Part shown: positions 56,551 to 64,000 of the stretch, piece by piece
How the letters are laid out: each line of letters starts with the position of its first letter
How positions within the stretch are numbered: position 1 is the first letter of the stretch
Assembly: GCF_000378225.1 (NCBI RefSeq)
Contig: NZ_KB905145.1
Span: 1 to 64,000, forward strand
Direction: 5' to 3'
Source: Methylophilus methylotrophus DSM 46235 = ATCC 53528
GTDB taxonomy: Bacteria; Pseudomonadota; Gammaproteobacteria; Burkholderiales; Methylophilaceae
Length of the DNA: 64,000 nucleotides
Program-made: the position numbers and the translations under genes
Notes under the pieces: model-generated
Databases searched by the model: none
What the model was told of the DNA's origin: nothing
What the model saw: only the letters and a program-made list of their open reading frames with translations

Positions 56551-57975
56551 TTAATCACGGATGACTTGCGTCAATAACCCAATATCCCGCGCCAGAGTTT
56601 GATCATTCAATCGTAATTGTTCGATTTCCTCACAGGCATGCATGACCGTGGTGTGATGACGACCACCAAAGGCTTCCCCGATTTCCGGGAAGCTGTGATT
56701 GGTCAGTTCACGGGCCAAAGACATTGCCACCTGGCGTGGTCTGGCGACATTACGTGAACGCTTTTTGCTAAACATATCGCTGACTTTAATCTTGTAATAA
56801 TCGGCGACTGTCTTCTGTATATTTTCGATGGTGATTTGTCGGCCACGCACGGCAATCAGGTCACGCAGGGCATCCTTGGCCAGGTGCACGTCAATGGCAT
56901 GGCCGGTAAAGTTGGCCATGGCAATAATGCGGTTAAGGGCACCTTCCAGCTCACGCACGCTGGAGCGGATCTGTTTAGCAACAAAGAAAGCCACATCTTC
57001 GTGCAGATCAATATTCAGGTTTTCTGCTTTTTTGCGCAGAATCGCGACACGCATTTCCAGTTCGGGAGGTTCTACTGCTACCGTCAAACCCCAGCTGAAG
57101 CGAGTACGCAAGCGCTCGTCCATATCTGCAATTTCCTTTGGATAGGTATCGCAGGTAATGACGATCTGTTTTTTCTCTTCGATCAGCGTGTTAAACGCAT
57201 AGAAAAACTCTTCCTGAGTACGGGTTTTTTTGGCAAAGAACTGGATATCATCAATCAGCAATAAATCCAGTGAGTGATATTGCTGTTTAAACTCATCAAA
57301 TGCCTTGTTTTCGTAAGCCTTTACCACATCAGAAACATAACGTTCAGCATGCAGGTAACGAATATTTGCTTCTGGTTTGATTTTTTTCAGCTCGTTACCA
57401 ATCGCTTGTAACAGATGTGTTTTACCCAAGCCGACACCGCCGTAAATAAACAATGGGTTATATGCCTGGCCGGGATTGCCGGCCACCTGAATGGCAGCTG
57501 CCCGTGCCAGCTGGTTAGCACGGCCTGTGACGTAATTATCAAACAGGAAACTATCGTTGAGACCACTGTTTTTTTCGTTTTTAAGATGTTTGGCGGGCGC
57601 ACGGCTACTGACGGGCTTTTTGTCTATCACACGGCTGCTTGTTTTTTGTGTGGCAGCTGCAGTGATAGCGCTCTCAACAGTTGATTCAGCAAGCGGTTGC
57701 GATTTTGCATGAGTTTGGCCGTTGACAGTCGCAGCCTGCTCGCTGCTATCTACAATCAGCTCGACGATGGCAGAGGGGGATAATTCATTGGCAATGGTGG
57801 CAATACGATTAAAAAATTTGCTCTTGACCCATTGCATGACAAATTTGTTGGGCGCAACAATTTGCACAGCTTCGCCATTAACGCGTGCCTTAAGCGGTTT
57901 AATCCAGGTATTGTATTGTTGTGCAGACAGTTCCTGTTCGAACTTGAGCAAACAATAAGCCCAAAAATTTTCCAT
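56551..57975 (-). CDS. dnaA: chromosomal replication initiator DnaA
   Basis: A 474-residue initiator. Domain I begins MENFWAYCLLKFEQELSAQQYNTWIKPL, and a variable linker (about 85-145) precedes the AAA+ domain with Walker A GGVGLGKTHL, Walker B LLIDDIQFF and sensor RTRFSWGL. The C-terminal helix-turn-helix that reads DnaA boxes contains RPRQVAMSLARELT and GGRHHTTVMHAC. It is divergent from rpmH, as near many proteobacterial origins, and likely autoregulated through the DnaA box at 58140. Confidence 0.97.
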   Translation of the reverse strand: MENFWAYCLLKFEQELSAQQYNTWIKPLKARVNGEAVQIVAPNKFVMQWVKSKFFNRIATIANELSPSAIVELIVDSSEQAATVNGQTHAKSQPLAESTVESAITAAATQKTSSRVIDKKPVSSRAPAKHLKNEKNSGLNDSFLFDNYVTGRANQLARAAAIQVAGNPGQAYNPLFIYGGVGLGKTHLLQAIGNELKKIKPEANIRYLHAERYVSDVVKAYENKAFDEFKQQYHSLDLLLIDDIQFFAKKTRTQEEFFYAFNTLIEEKKQIVITCDTYPKEIADMDERLRTRFSWGLTVAVEPPELEMRVAILRKKAENLNIDLHEDVAFFVAKQIRSSVRELEGALNRIIAMANFTGHAIDVHLAKDALRDLIAVRGRQITIENIQKTVADYYKIKVSDMFSKKRSRNVARPRQVAMSLARELTNHSFPEIGEAFGGRHHTTVMHACEEIEQLRLNDQTLARDIGLLTQVIRD

Positions 57976-58296
57976 TGCTCCAGTGCTTTTTTAAAAAGTC
58001 AGCAATAAACATCCTGCTTCTGTGTTTCAGGTGTTTTGCGTTTATTTAGTTATAATTGCCGGGAAGAGTGGCAGGGAAATGGTCTTGTGGCGAATGTCAC
58101 CATGACCTGATGTAGACATTCTAAACGTTTTAGTCTGAGTTATCCACAGCCATAGACTACAAAAAAATAAAAAAAATCATTGACATAAAGTCTCTACTTG
58201 CTGTTTAATTAAGGGTTTTTGAAATCGGCAAATTTCAGCGGTTAAATCAGCACTGCCGGATTAGAATTTAATTGCCATTTTGGCAGGAGTTTAATA
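57976..58296. other. dnaA-rpmH intergenic region, candidate oriC
   Basis: This 321-bp gap holds no gene. It contains one perfect DnaA box, TTATCCACA, at 58140-58148, followed by a strongly A/T-biased stretch (58158-58180) that could melt easily. A likely rpmH promoter (TTGACA at 58180-58185, TTTAAT at 58204-58209, 18-bp spacing) lies downstream. The two parS sites lie about 3.0 and 3.5 kb to either side, consistent with an origin here or in the dnaA-dnaN gap. A single strong box is few for an origin, so the location is provisional. Confidence 0.55.
58180..58209 (+). promoter_or_regulatory. sigma-70 promoter of rpmH-rnpA
   Basis: A perfect -35 hexamer TTGACA is separated by 18 bases from TTTAAT, a five-of-six... 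match class -10 box (consensus TATAAT). It lies 88 bp before the rpmH start codon, facing rpmH and away from dnaA. Confidence 0.6.
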
Positions 58297-58431
58297 ATGA
58301 AACGTACCTATCAACCATCCAAAACCCGTCGTGCACGTACCCATGGCTTTCTGGTACGCATGAAAACCAAAGGTGGCCGTGCAGTGATTGCTGCCCGCCG
58401 CGCTAAAGGTCGTAAACGTCTGGGTCTGTAA
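58297..58431 (+). CDS. rpmH: 50S ribosomal protein L34
   Basis: A 44-residue basic protein, [18 protein letters not shown] through [11 protein letters not shown], the standard bacterial L34 of the large ribosomal subunit. A GGCAGGAG ribosome-binding site lies six to eight bases before the ATG. It is the first gene of the rpmH-rnpA-yidD-yidC-mnmE series, divergent from dnaA. Confidence 0.98.
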   Translation: MKRTYQPSKTRRARTHGFLVRMKTKGGRAVIAARRAKGRKRLGL

Positions 58432-58461
58432 TCCCGGCGATGCATTGCTGAAACTCAATGC

Positions 58462-58806
58462 ATGACATTGTATAAGCTAAAAAAAACGGATGAATTTTCA
58501 TCCGTTTTTAGTTTCAGGAAACGGTTTTATGGTGAATGGCTATTCGCCAACATCATGCCTAACCAGCAAAACCATCACCGTTATGGATTGGTGGTATCAA
58601 AAAAAGTGGCCAAACTGGCTGTCAGGCGTAATTATATGAAGCGTGTATTACGTGAATTGTTGCGGACACAAGCGTCTGTCACAGTAAACGGGTATGATGT
58701 CGTTCTTCAGGTACGTAAAGCTTTTCGCCATAATGATTTTCAGGCTGTTCAGCGTGATTTAACATTATTGCTGACCAGGCTGAAAAAAGCCTCACCTGTT
58801 TCCTGA
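58462..58806 (+). CDS. rnpA: ribonuclease P protein component
   Basis: A 114-residue basic protein that binds the catalytic RNase P RNA for tRNA 5' maturation. The RNR signature is present as VARLAVRRNYMKRVLRE in its local form KVAKLAVRRNYMKRVLREL, and the N-terminal KKTDEFSSVFSFRKRFYGEWL matches the family. It follows rpmH by 30 bp and overlaps yidD by one base (TGATG). Confidence 0.94.
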   Translation: MTLYKLKKTDEFSSVFSFRKRFYGEWLFANIMPNQQNHHRYGLVVSKKVAKLAVRRNYMKRVLRELLRTQASVTVNGYDVVLQVRKAFRHNDFQAVQRDLTLLLTRLKKASPVS

Positions 58807-59024
58807 TGTTTCTGATGAAAACGTTACTGATTTTTTTAGTGAAATGTTACCAGTGGGGCTTAAGCCCATGGCTGGGACGGCAGTGTCGTTTTCATCCAAC
58901 TTGTTCACACTATGCTATTGAGGCTTTACAGCGCTATGGCGCCTGGCATGGCAGTTTGTTAGCCTTGCGCCGTATCGGCCGTTGCCATCCATGGCATCCA
59001 GGTGGTGTGGATCCCCTTCCCTGA
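58806..59024 (+). CDS. yidD: membrane protein insertion efficiency factor YidD
   Basis: A 72-residue protein with the YidD pattern: an amphipathic N-terminal segment (LIFLVKCYQWGLSPWLGRQCRF), HPTCSHYAIEALQRYGAWHGSLLALRRIGRCHPWHPGG, and conserved cysteines. It helps the YidC insertase at the inner membrane. The start overlaps the rnpA stop by one base, and yidC follows 19 bp later. Confidence 0.94.
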   Translation: MFLMKTLLIFLVKCYQWGLSPWLGRQCRFHPTCSHYAIEALQRYGAWHGSLLALRRIGRCHPWHPGGVDPLP

Positions 59025-59043
59025 CTTTTAAAAACGAAATCTT

Positions 59044-60648
59044 ATGGATACTCGCCGTTTAATTCTGTTTGTGATCTTTTCATTTTCAATCATGATGCTT
59101 TGGGACGCCTGGCAGCAACAGCAGGCACCAGAACAAGCCACAGTCACACAGAATGAAGCCAACCAGGCTGCGCCTGCAGACAAACCGCAAGAAAATGGTT
59201 TTGCGCTCACCAAAGGAACCCGTATTGCGGTTAAAACAGACCGTTATGCAGCAGTGATTGATACTGTGGGCGGCGATTTGCGCGAATTGTCTTTATTGGA
59301 GCATAAGGCTGATGATAACTCAGGCCCTTATGAACTCATGAGTGATGACCGTGGCGATAAATTATATGTGGCACAAACGGGTCTGAAAGGCGATGGCTTG
59401 CCCACGCACTATGTGAATTTTACTGCCGCTGAAAGCAGTTATAGCTTGCAAGAGGGTCAGGAGTCATTAGATGTGCGCTTGTCTGCGCCTGACACCAATG
59501 GCGTGGCCGTGGACAAAATTTACCGCTTTCACCGTGGTCAGTATGTGATTGATGTCCTGTATGAAATTAAGAACAATAGTGATAAAGCGATTTCGCCTTC
59601 AGTGTATTACCAGATCATTCATGATAATGAGTCTAACCAAGGCTCAAAAATGATGCCGACCTTTACTGGCGGTGCTTATTACACCGAGGCCGATAAATAC
59701 AACAAGATCAAGTTTGACGAAATGGCGAAGAAGGACGTTTCAATCAACGCCAAGGATGGCTGGATTGGCCTGGTGCAGCATTATTTCGTCAGCGCCTGGG
59801 TGCCGCAATCCACAGCCGAACGCAAGTTTTACACTACCAAGTTGAGCGAACATGATTTTTCAATTGGCACTATTTTGCCTGTTGGTGACATTGCCCCTGG
59901 CAGCAGTAAAACAGTCTCTGCCAAGTTATTCAGTGGCCCGCAGGAGCAAGATTCGTTAGAAGCCGCAGCACCTGGCCTGGAATACGTGGTGGATTACGGT
60001 ATCCTCACGGTGATTGCCAAGCCGTTAATGTGGCTGCTGACGCATATTCACGATCTCGTGAAAAACTGGGGCATTGCCATTATCGTCTTGACGATACTGA
60101 TCAAAGCCGCGTTCTTTAAGCTGTCTGCTTCCGGTTATCGTAATATGGCACATTTGCGTGAAATTGCTCCCCGCATGCAAGCGCTGAAAGACAAATTTGG
60201 CGATGACAAGCAAAAACTGCAACAAGCCATGATGGAGATGTATCGTACTGAGAAAATCAATCCTATGGGTGGCTGCCTGCCTATCCTGGTGCAGATTCCG
60301 GTATTTATTTCCTTGTATTGGGTGTTGCTGGGTTCGGTAGAGTTGCGTCATGCCCCTTTCTTTGGCTGGATTCAGGATTTGTCTGCGACGGATCCGTATT
60401 TTGTGTTACCTATCCTGATGGGTGCCACCATGATTATCCAAACCTATTTGAATCCACCACCGACAGACCCGATTCAGGCCAAAGTCATGAAAATCATGCC
60501 TGTCCTGTTTAGTGTCTTCTTCTTCTTCTTCCCCGCCGGTCTTGTTCTGTACTGGCTGGTGAACAATGTTCTTTCCATTTGGCAGCAATGGGCGATCAAC
60601 CGTATGATTCATGCGGAAGCATTGGCCAAAAAAGGAAATGGCAAGTAA
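59044..60648 (+). CDS. yidC: membrane protein insertase YidC
   Basis: A 534-residue inner-membrane insertase. An N-terminal membrane helix ([18 protein letters not shown]) is followed by the large periplasmic beta-sandwich domain of Gram-negative YidC (about 60-330) and a conserved five-helix core with the hydrophilic-groove Arg region ([21 protein letters not shown]) and [21 protein letters not shown]. It ends with a basic tail that may contact ribosomes. Its last 11 bases overlap the mnmE start. Confidence 0.96.
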   Translation: MDTRRLILFVIFSFSIMMLWDAWQQQQAPEQATVTQNEANQAAPADKPQENGFALTKGTRIAVKTDRYAAVIDTVGGDLRELSLLEHKADDNSGPYELMSDDRGDKLYVAQTGLKGDGLPTHYVNFTAAESSYSLQEGQESLDVRLSAPDTNGVAVDKIYRFHRGQYVIDVLYEIKNNSDKAISPSVYYQIIHDNESNQGSKMMPTFTGGAYYTEADKYNKIKFDEMAKKDVSINAKDGWIGLVQHYFVSAWVPQSTAERKFYTTKLSEHDFSIGTILPVGDIAPGSSKTVSAKLFSGPQEQDSLEAAAPGLEYVVDYGILTVIAKPLMWLLTHIHDLVKNWGIAIIVLTILIKAAFFKLSASGYRNMAHLREIAPRMQALKDKFGDDKQKLQQAMMEMYRTEKINPMGGCLPILVQIPVFISLYWVLLGSVELRHAPFFGWIQDLSATDPYFVLPILMGATMIIQTYLNPPPTDPIQAKVMKIMPVLFSVFFFFFPAGLVLYWLVNNVLSIWQQWAINRMIHAEALAKKGNGK

Positions 60649-61999
60649 TCAACCAGTCGTGTTCAATACAGACACCATTGCCGCCGTTGCCACCGCGCCT
60701 GGCGCGGGTGGCATTGGTGTAGTCCGTGTGTCTGGCCCCCTGTCGGTAGAGATTGCCAAACATATACTAGGCCACTGCCCTCCTCCACGCCATGCAGCTT
60801 ATCTGCCTTTTTTTCAGGCAGATGGCGCACTGATAGATCGCGGTATTGCCCTCTATTTTCCAAACCCGCATTCTTATACTGGTGAAGATGTCCTTGAGCT
60901 GCAGGCCCATGGCGGGACTGCGCTTATGCAAATATTGCTGGCGCGGTGCATTGAGTGCGGCGCACGGCATGCTCAGGCCGGTGAATTCACGCAGCGCGCA
61001 TACTTAAATGACAAGCTTGATCTGGCACAAGCTGAAGCAGTAGCCGACCTCATTAATGCAGCCACGATAGAAGCTGCCCGTAGCGCAGTGCGCTCACTGT
61101 CGGGCGAGTTTTCTCAGGCGATTCAACGCTTGTTGCAGCAATTAATCGATTTACGCATGTATGTAGAGGCTTGCCTGGATTTTCCTGAAGAGGAAATTGA
61201 TTTTATTACTCAAGGTCGGGTACTGGAAAAGCTCCAAGCCAACCAGGCTGCTTTGCGTATCATTTTCGAGCAAGCCAAACAGGGATCACTATTACGTGAA
61301 GGCATCAATGTGGTTCTCATTGGCCAGCCTAATGTAGGTAAGTCCAGCCTGCTCAATGCGCTTTCTGGTGAAGAGGTGGCGATCGTAACGCCAATCGCAG
61401 GAACGACACGCGATACGATCAAGAGTGTGATCCAGATTGAAGGCGTGCCTTTACATATCATTGATACGGCTGGTTTACGTGACACGGATGATGCTGTAGA
61501 ACAAGTGGGCATTGCCCGCACTTGGAAAGCCATAGAAACAGCCCATGTGGCTTTGTTATTGGTGGATAGCCAGCACGGTATCGGTCCGCTTGAAACGACT
61601 ATTCTGCAAAAACTCCCTGACCAGGTTAAGAAAATATGGGTCCATAACAAAATTGATGTTTCACGTGAAACATCCCGGGTAGATCTCATCGAAAATAACC
61701 AACACGTATTTTTATCTGCCAAAACAGGGGATGGTATTGGCCACCTAAAAAAAACGCTTCTGGAAATTGTTGGTTATCAGCTTGGAGGTGAAGGTGTGTT
61801 TATGGCGCGAGCACGTCATTTACAAGCGCTGACCGACGTAGAACAGCATCTGGAGTTGGCATTGCATCAAATGCATGCCGCTGAACTCGTCGCCGAAGAA
61901 TTGCGTTGCGCACAGGAGGCCCTCGGAAGTATCACAGGAGAATTCACCCCGGATGATTTACTGGGTGAAATATTTAGCCGTTTTTGTATTGGCAAATAG
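60638..61999 (+). CDS. mnmE: tRNA modification GTPase MnmE
   Basis: A 453-residue GTPase that with MnmG installs cmnm5U or nm5U at tRNA wobble positions. I chose the ATG at 60638, which has AAAGGAA before it, overlaps yidC and gives the usual N-terminus; an earlier in-frame ATG at 60611 lies within yidC. The folate-binding N-terminal domain, Walker [13 protein letters not shown], switch [20 protein letters not shown] and the C-terminal FCIGK are all present. A perfect parS palindrome is embedded in the G-domain codons for DVSRETSR. Confidence 0.96.
   Translation: MASNQPVVFNTDTIAAVATAPGAGGIGVVRVSGPLSVEIAKHILGHCPPPRHAAYLPFFQADGALIDRGIALYFPNPHSYTGEDVLELQAHGGTALMQILLARCIECGARHAQAGEFTQRAYLNDKLDLAQAEAVADLINAATIEAARSAVRSLSGEFSQAIQRLLQQLIDLRMYVEACLDFPEEEIDFITQGRVLEKLQANQAALRIIFEQAKQGSLLREGINVVLIGQPNVGKSSLLNALSGEEVAIVTPIAGTTRDTIKSVIQIEGVPLHIIDTAGLRDTDDAVEQVGIARTWKAIETAHVALLLVDSQHGIGPLETTILQKLPDQVKKIWVHNKIDVSRETSRVDLIENNQHVFLSAKTGDGIGHLKKTLLEIVGYQLGGEGVFMARARHLQALTDVEQHLELALHQMHAAELVAEELRCAQEALGSITGEFTPDDLLGEIFSRFCIGK
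61655..61674. promoter_or_regulatory. parS centromere-like site 2, inside mnmE
   Basis: The 16-bp consensus TGTTTCACGTGAAACA at 61657-61672, extended by two bases on each side to an exact 20-bp palindrome. It is in coding sequence for Val-Ser-Arg-Glu-Thr of the MnmE G-domain loop. It and site 1 are about equidistant from the dnaA-rpmH gap. Confidence 0.93.
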
Positions 62000-62007
62000 A
62001 CAATAAA

Positions 62008-62033
62008 GAAAACCCGCTAGCGGGGTTTTTTTC
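62008..62033 (+). terminator. rho-independent terminator of mnmE
   Basis: AAAACCCGCTAGCGGGGTTTTTTT: a self-complementary stem flanked by A- and T-runs, eight bases after the mnmE stop. It overlaps the end of the convergent cytochrome b gene, which uses the stem for its last codons (KKPR). Confidence 0.85.
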
Positions 62034-62601
62034 TGGGAAAGGGTGTGTTTCGTTGGTCAAATCGCTCATCAATGCTACAAACGCGTTTGCAGCCGGTAAT
62101 CATGGCCCAAATCAGATTGTCATGATTAATGATGCTTTCAAAAATCACGCCCAATACATGCACAACGACCACCCCTAGCCAGGTCCAGGTCACATAATGA
62201 TGCAATACTTTACTCATCTCATCATCAATAAATCCCCAGCCGCTGTTGTACACAATACAGCCAGAACCTACAGCGACAATGCCCAGGCCCAGCATGGCAT
62301 AAATGGCGATCGAACCGGTTGGGTTGTGGCCTATGTAGTGTCTGGCGGTGCCTTTTAAGAGTTTAAATAAGTGTTTGACTGCCCAGACCGGGTTCAGCGG
62401 AAAGCTGCGGAAACTTGCGTAACCGGTGGCAACTAGACCCCAAATAATACGGGCGACGATGAGTGTGCCTGCCACATAGCCAGCATATGCGTGGTGTAGT
62501 CTATCCCACATGGAGGCGTGAGTATAAAAAGCATATCCAAACGCCACCACCAGGGACCAATGAAAGATCCGTATGAACGGATCCCAGACATAACGTAACA
62601 T
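62017..62601 (-). CDS. cytochrome b561-type membrane subunit
   Basis: A 194-residue inner-membrane protein with four hydrophobic helices and histidines in the positions expected for two b haems (FHWSLVV, LHHAYAGY, VLHHYVTWTW, VVVHVLG). It matches the bacterial cytochrome b561 (Ni-hydrogenase-type) domain that passes quinol electrons to periplasmic cytochromes. It begins three bases after the cytochrome c'' stop, so the pair is one operon. The c-type partner is the likely electron acceptor. Its last codons are the mnmE terminator. Confidence 0.88.
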   Translation of the reverse strand: MLRYVWDPFIRIFHWSLVVAFGYAFYTHASMWDRLHHAYAGYVAGTLIVARIIWGLVATGYASFRSFPLNPVWAVKHLFKLLKGTARHYIGHNPTGSIAIYAMLGLGIVAVGSGCIVYNSGWGFIDDEMSKVLHHYVTWTWLGVVVVHVLGVIFESIINHDNLIWAMITGCKRVCSIDERFDQRNTPFPRKKPR

Positions 62602-62604
62602 CTA

Positions 62605-63039
62605 TTATTTGGTAGGCTTGGTTTCTGTCAACAAATAAGCAATGAAGTTAGCTTTTTCTGAAGGTGAGCAATCTGCACCCAGAATATCATTACAGTGTTT
62701 GGTGAATTCGTCTTCTACTTTGTCGATATCTGTGAAGCGTTTGGTATTGACGCGTGGTGCCAGTGGTGGGATTTCTTTGCCGGTAACAATGTTTTTACCT
62801 ACATTAGCCGGGTTATTGGTGTGACAAGATGCACACGCCGCTTCTTTGCCGCTTGGTGTTTTGAATTTGCGGTTGAAGAAAATTTTGCCATCAGTAATTG
62901 AAGGCGCTTCATACATTGGATTGGCGGAGTGAGCGATATTGGTATATTTGTACACCAACTTTTCAGCGTTAGTCACGTCAGCCAATGCATGAGCAGAAAA
63001 TAAGACCCCGAATACGGCAATGATTGTTTTGATTTTCAT
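62605..63039 (-). CDS. cytochrome c'' (SHP-family mono-haem cytochrome)
   Basis: A 144-residue exported cytochrome with signal peptide MKIKTIIAVFGVLFSAHALA; the mature protein would be 124 residues. Mature Cys49, Cys52 and His53 form CASCH. His95 (FTKHC) and the Cys96-Cys104 pair match what I recall of M. methylotrophus cytochrome c'', in which His95 leaves the iron on reduction. It belongs to the DUF1924/SHP family, proposed to bind oxygen or nitric oxide. Related SHP operons in other genera also include a dihaem c (DHC) and a cytochrome b; here only the b partner is adjacent. Confidence 0.9.
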   Translation of the reverse strand: MKIKTIIAVFGVLFSAHALADVTNAEKLVYKYTNIAHSANPMYEAPSITDGKIFFNRKFKTPSGKEAACASCHTNNPANVGKNIVTGKEIPPLAPRVNTKRFTDIDKVEDEFTKHCNDILGADCSPSEKANFIAYLLTETKPTK

Positions 63040-63244
63040 GGTAAAGCTCCTTGGTTGTTTTGAAAATATTCTATTGTTTTTATGTTAAGTAAATATGGCC
63101 TGCTTGTTATTGATTTGTATTAAACGGTAAACACATTGTATTAAATCACAGAATAGATGTAACAAATCAGTGAATTAAATGACCATTTGATTAGTTTACG
63201 CTAAAATCATAAATCTTTTTAAATCAAACAGTTCAAGATTCTTT

Positions 63245-64000
63245 ATGATGGACTTTCCTGATCGTTTCGATGTCATTGTGGTGGGTGGCGGCCATGCAGG
63301 CACTGAGGCCGCACTGGCGGCTGCTCGCATGGGTCAAAAAACCCTGCTGCTCAGCCATAACATTGAAACGCTGGGGCAAATGTCCTGTAATCCTTCTATT
63401 GGCGGGATCGGCAAGGGGCATTTGGTAAAGGAGGTGGATGCGCTTGGTGGCGCCATGGCAGCGGCTACAGATGAAGGTGGTATCCAATTCCGTATCTTGA
63501 ACTCCAGTAAAGGCCCGGCTGTGCGTGCGACCCGCGCACAGGCTGACCGTATCCTTTACAAAGCGGCTATCCGCCACCGACTCGAAAACCAACCTAATTT
63601 ATGGCTGTTCCAGCAGGCAGTCGACGATATTATCCTTGAGGGCGATAGAGCTGCTGGGGTGGTTACCCAAATTGGGCTGCGCTTTTATGCTAAATCTGTG
63701 GTGTTGACAGCGGGCACGTTCCTTGGCGGGTTGGTACATGTTGGATTGCAAAATTACAGCGCGGGACGCGCCGGAGATCCGCCAGCAATCTCACTGGCTG
63801 CGCGCTTGCGTGAAATTGGTCTCCCGGCTGGTCGCCTCAAAACGGGTACGCCGCCACGTATTGATGGACGCTCAATTGATTACAGTGTGATGACTGAGCA
63901 GCCTGGTGATACGCCGGTGCCAGTATTTTCGTTTTTGGGTCATGTAGCCCAGCATCCACAACAGTTGCCTTGTTGGATCACTCACACCAATCAGCAAACG
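63245..64000 (+). CDS. mnmG: tRNA uridine modification enzyme MnmG (5' part)
   Basis: The first 252 codons of the FAD-dependent partner of MnmE, open to the window edge. An ATG at 63245 is followed by one at 63248, giving [29 protein letters not shown] with the FAD-binding [30 protein letters not shown] and [13 protein letters not shown] are also family motifs. No normal end can be seen, so it is partial only because the window stops. mnmG usually precedes rsmG and parAB; it is separated from mnmE here by the cytochrome pair. Confidence 0.96.
   Translation, partial: MMDFPDRFDVIVVGGGHAGTEAALAAARMGQKTLLLSHNIETLGQMSCNPSIGGIGKGHLVKEVDALGGAMAAATDEGGIQFRILNSSKGPAVRATRAQADRILYKAAIRHRLENQPNLWLFQQAVDDIILEGDRAAGVVTQIGLRFYAKSVVLTAGTFLGGLVHVGLQNYSAGRAGDPPAISLAARLREIGLPAGRLKTGTPPRIDGRSIDYSVMTEQPGDTPVPVFSFLGHVAQHPQQLPCWITHTNQQT

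Noticed and set aside
63040-63244. An E. coli-like origin next to mnmG
   Set aside because: The gap is AT-rich but I found no clear DnaA box, while boxes and parS symmetry point to the dnaA region.

Overview
The window looks like the replication-origin-proximal part of a betaproteobacterial methylotroph chromosome, most likely Methylophilus or a close relative. The best clue is the small cytochrome at 62605-63039. Its predicted mature form has 124 residues with haem cysteines 49 and 52, ligand histidines 53 and 95 and a Cys96/Cys104 pair, which is the arrangement I recall for cytochrome c'' of Methylophilus methylotrophus. Gene order (gmk-rpoZ-spoT-recG, gyrB-dnaN-dnaA / rpmH-rnpA-yidD-yidC-mnmE) is ordinary proteobacterial.

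Layout. 1-12.8 kb, mostly minus strand: a dispersed-repeat fragment, hemW, an FtsX-type ABC exporter (ybbA/ybbP) with divergent tesA, then a long minus-strand run: kinase, PP2C phosphatase, rph, rdgB, a small conserved gene, recQ and an AT-rich two-gene SLATT + DUF4062 module that resembles a defence cassette. 13-24 kb, plus strand: yicC, a periplasmic protein, then the four-gene Anbu (proteasome-like) operon preceded by a textbook sigma-54 promoter and two NtrC-like sites, running into gmk-rpoZ-spoT-recG. 24-33 kb: two c-di-GMP GGDEF-EAL proteins, a LysR regulator divergent from pirin and a YcaC-like hydrolase, a small basic protein and a catalase-like haem protein.

33-44 kb is the accessory region. 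A Fic gene sits between two 400-bp direct copies (about 91% identical, no indel) that each carry the end of a GGDEF-EAL gene plus a thioredoxin-like gene. Next comes a minus-strand operon: N6-adenine DNA methyltransferase, BrnT toxin, a helicase whose N-terminus resembles the BrnA antitoxin, a GIY-YIG nuclease, a PD-(D/E)XK/DUF5655 protein and RhuM. It reads as a multi-subunit restriction-modification-like system with a toxin-antitoxin pair built in. A broken LysR gene marks the far edge.

44-52.6 kb: a dihaem cytochrome c, a Kef-type antiporter, a degenerate UdgX-like fusion next to a DNA-repair radical SAM protein, a divergent LexA/UmuD-like S24 protein with paired operators, an alpha/beta hydrolase and an RDD membrane protein. 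52.7-64 kb: gyrB, dnaN and dnaA on the minus strand and rpmH, rnpA, yidD, yidC, mnmE on the plus strand, divergent around 58 kb. Two perfect 16-bp parS sites lie at 55.17 and 61.67 kb, almost symmetrical about the dnaA-rpmH gap. A cytochrome b/c'' pair and the start of mnmG close the window.

All calls are from reading the sequence and translations. No database search, structure prediction or composition calculation was run.
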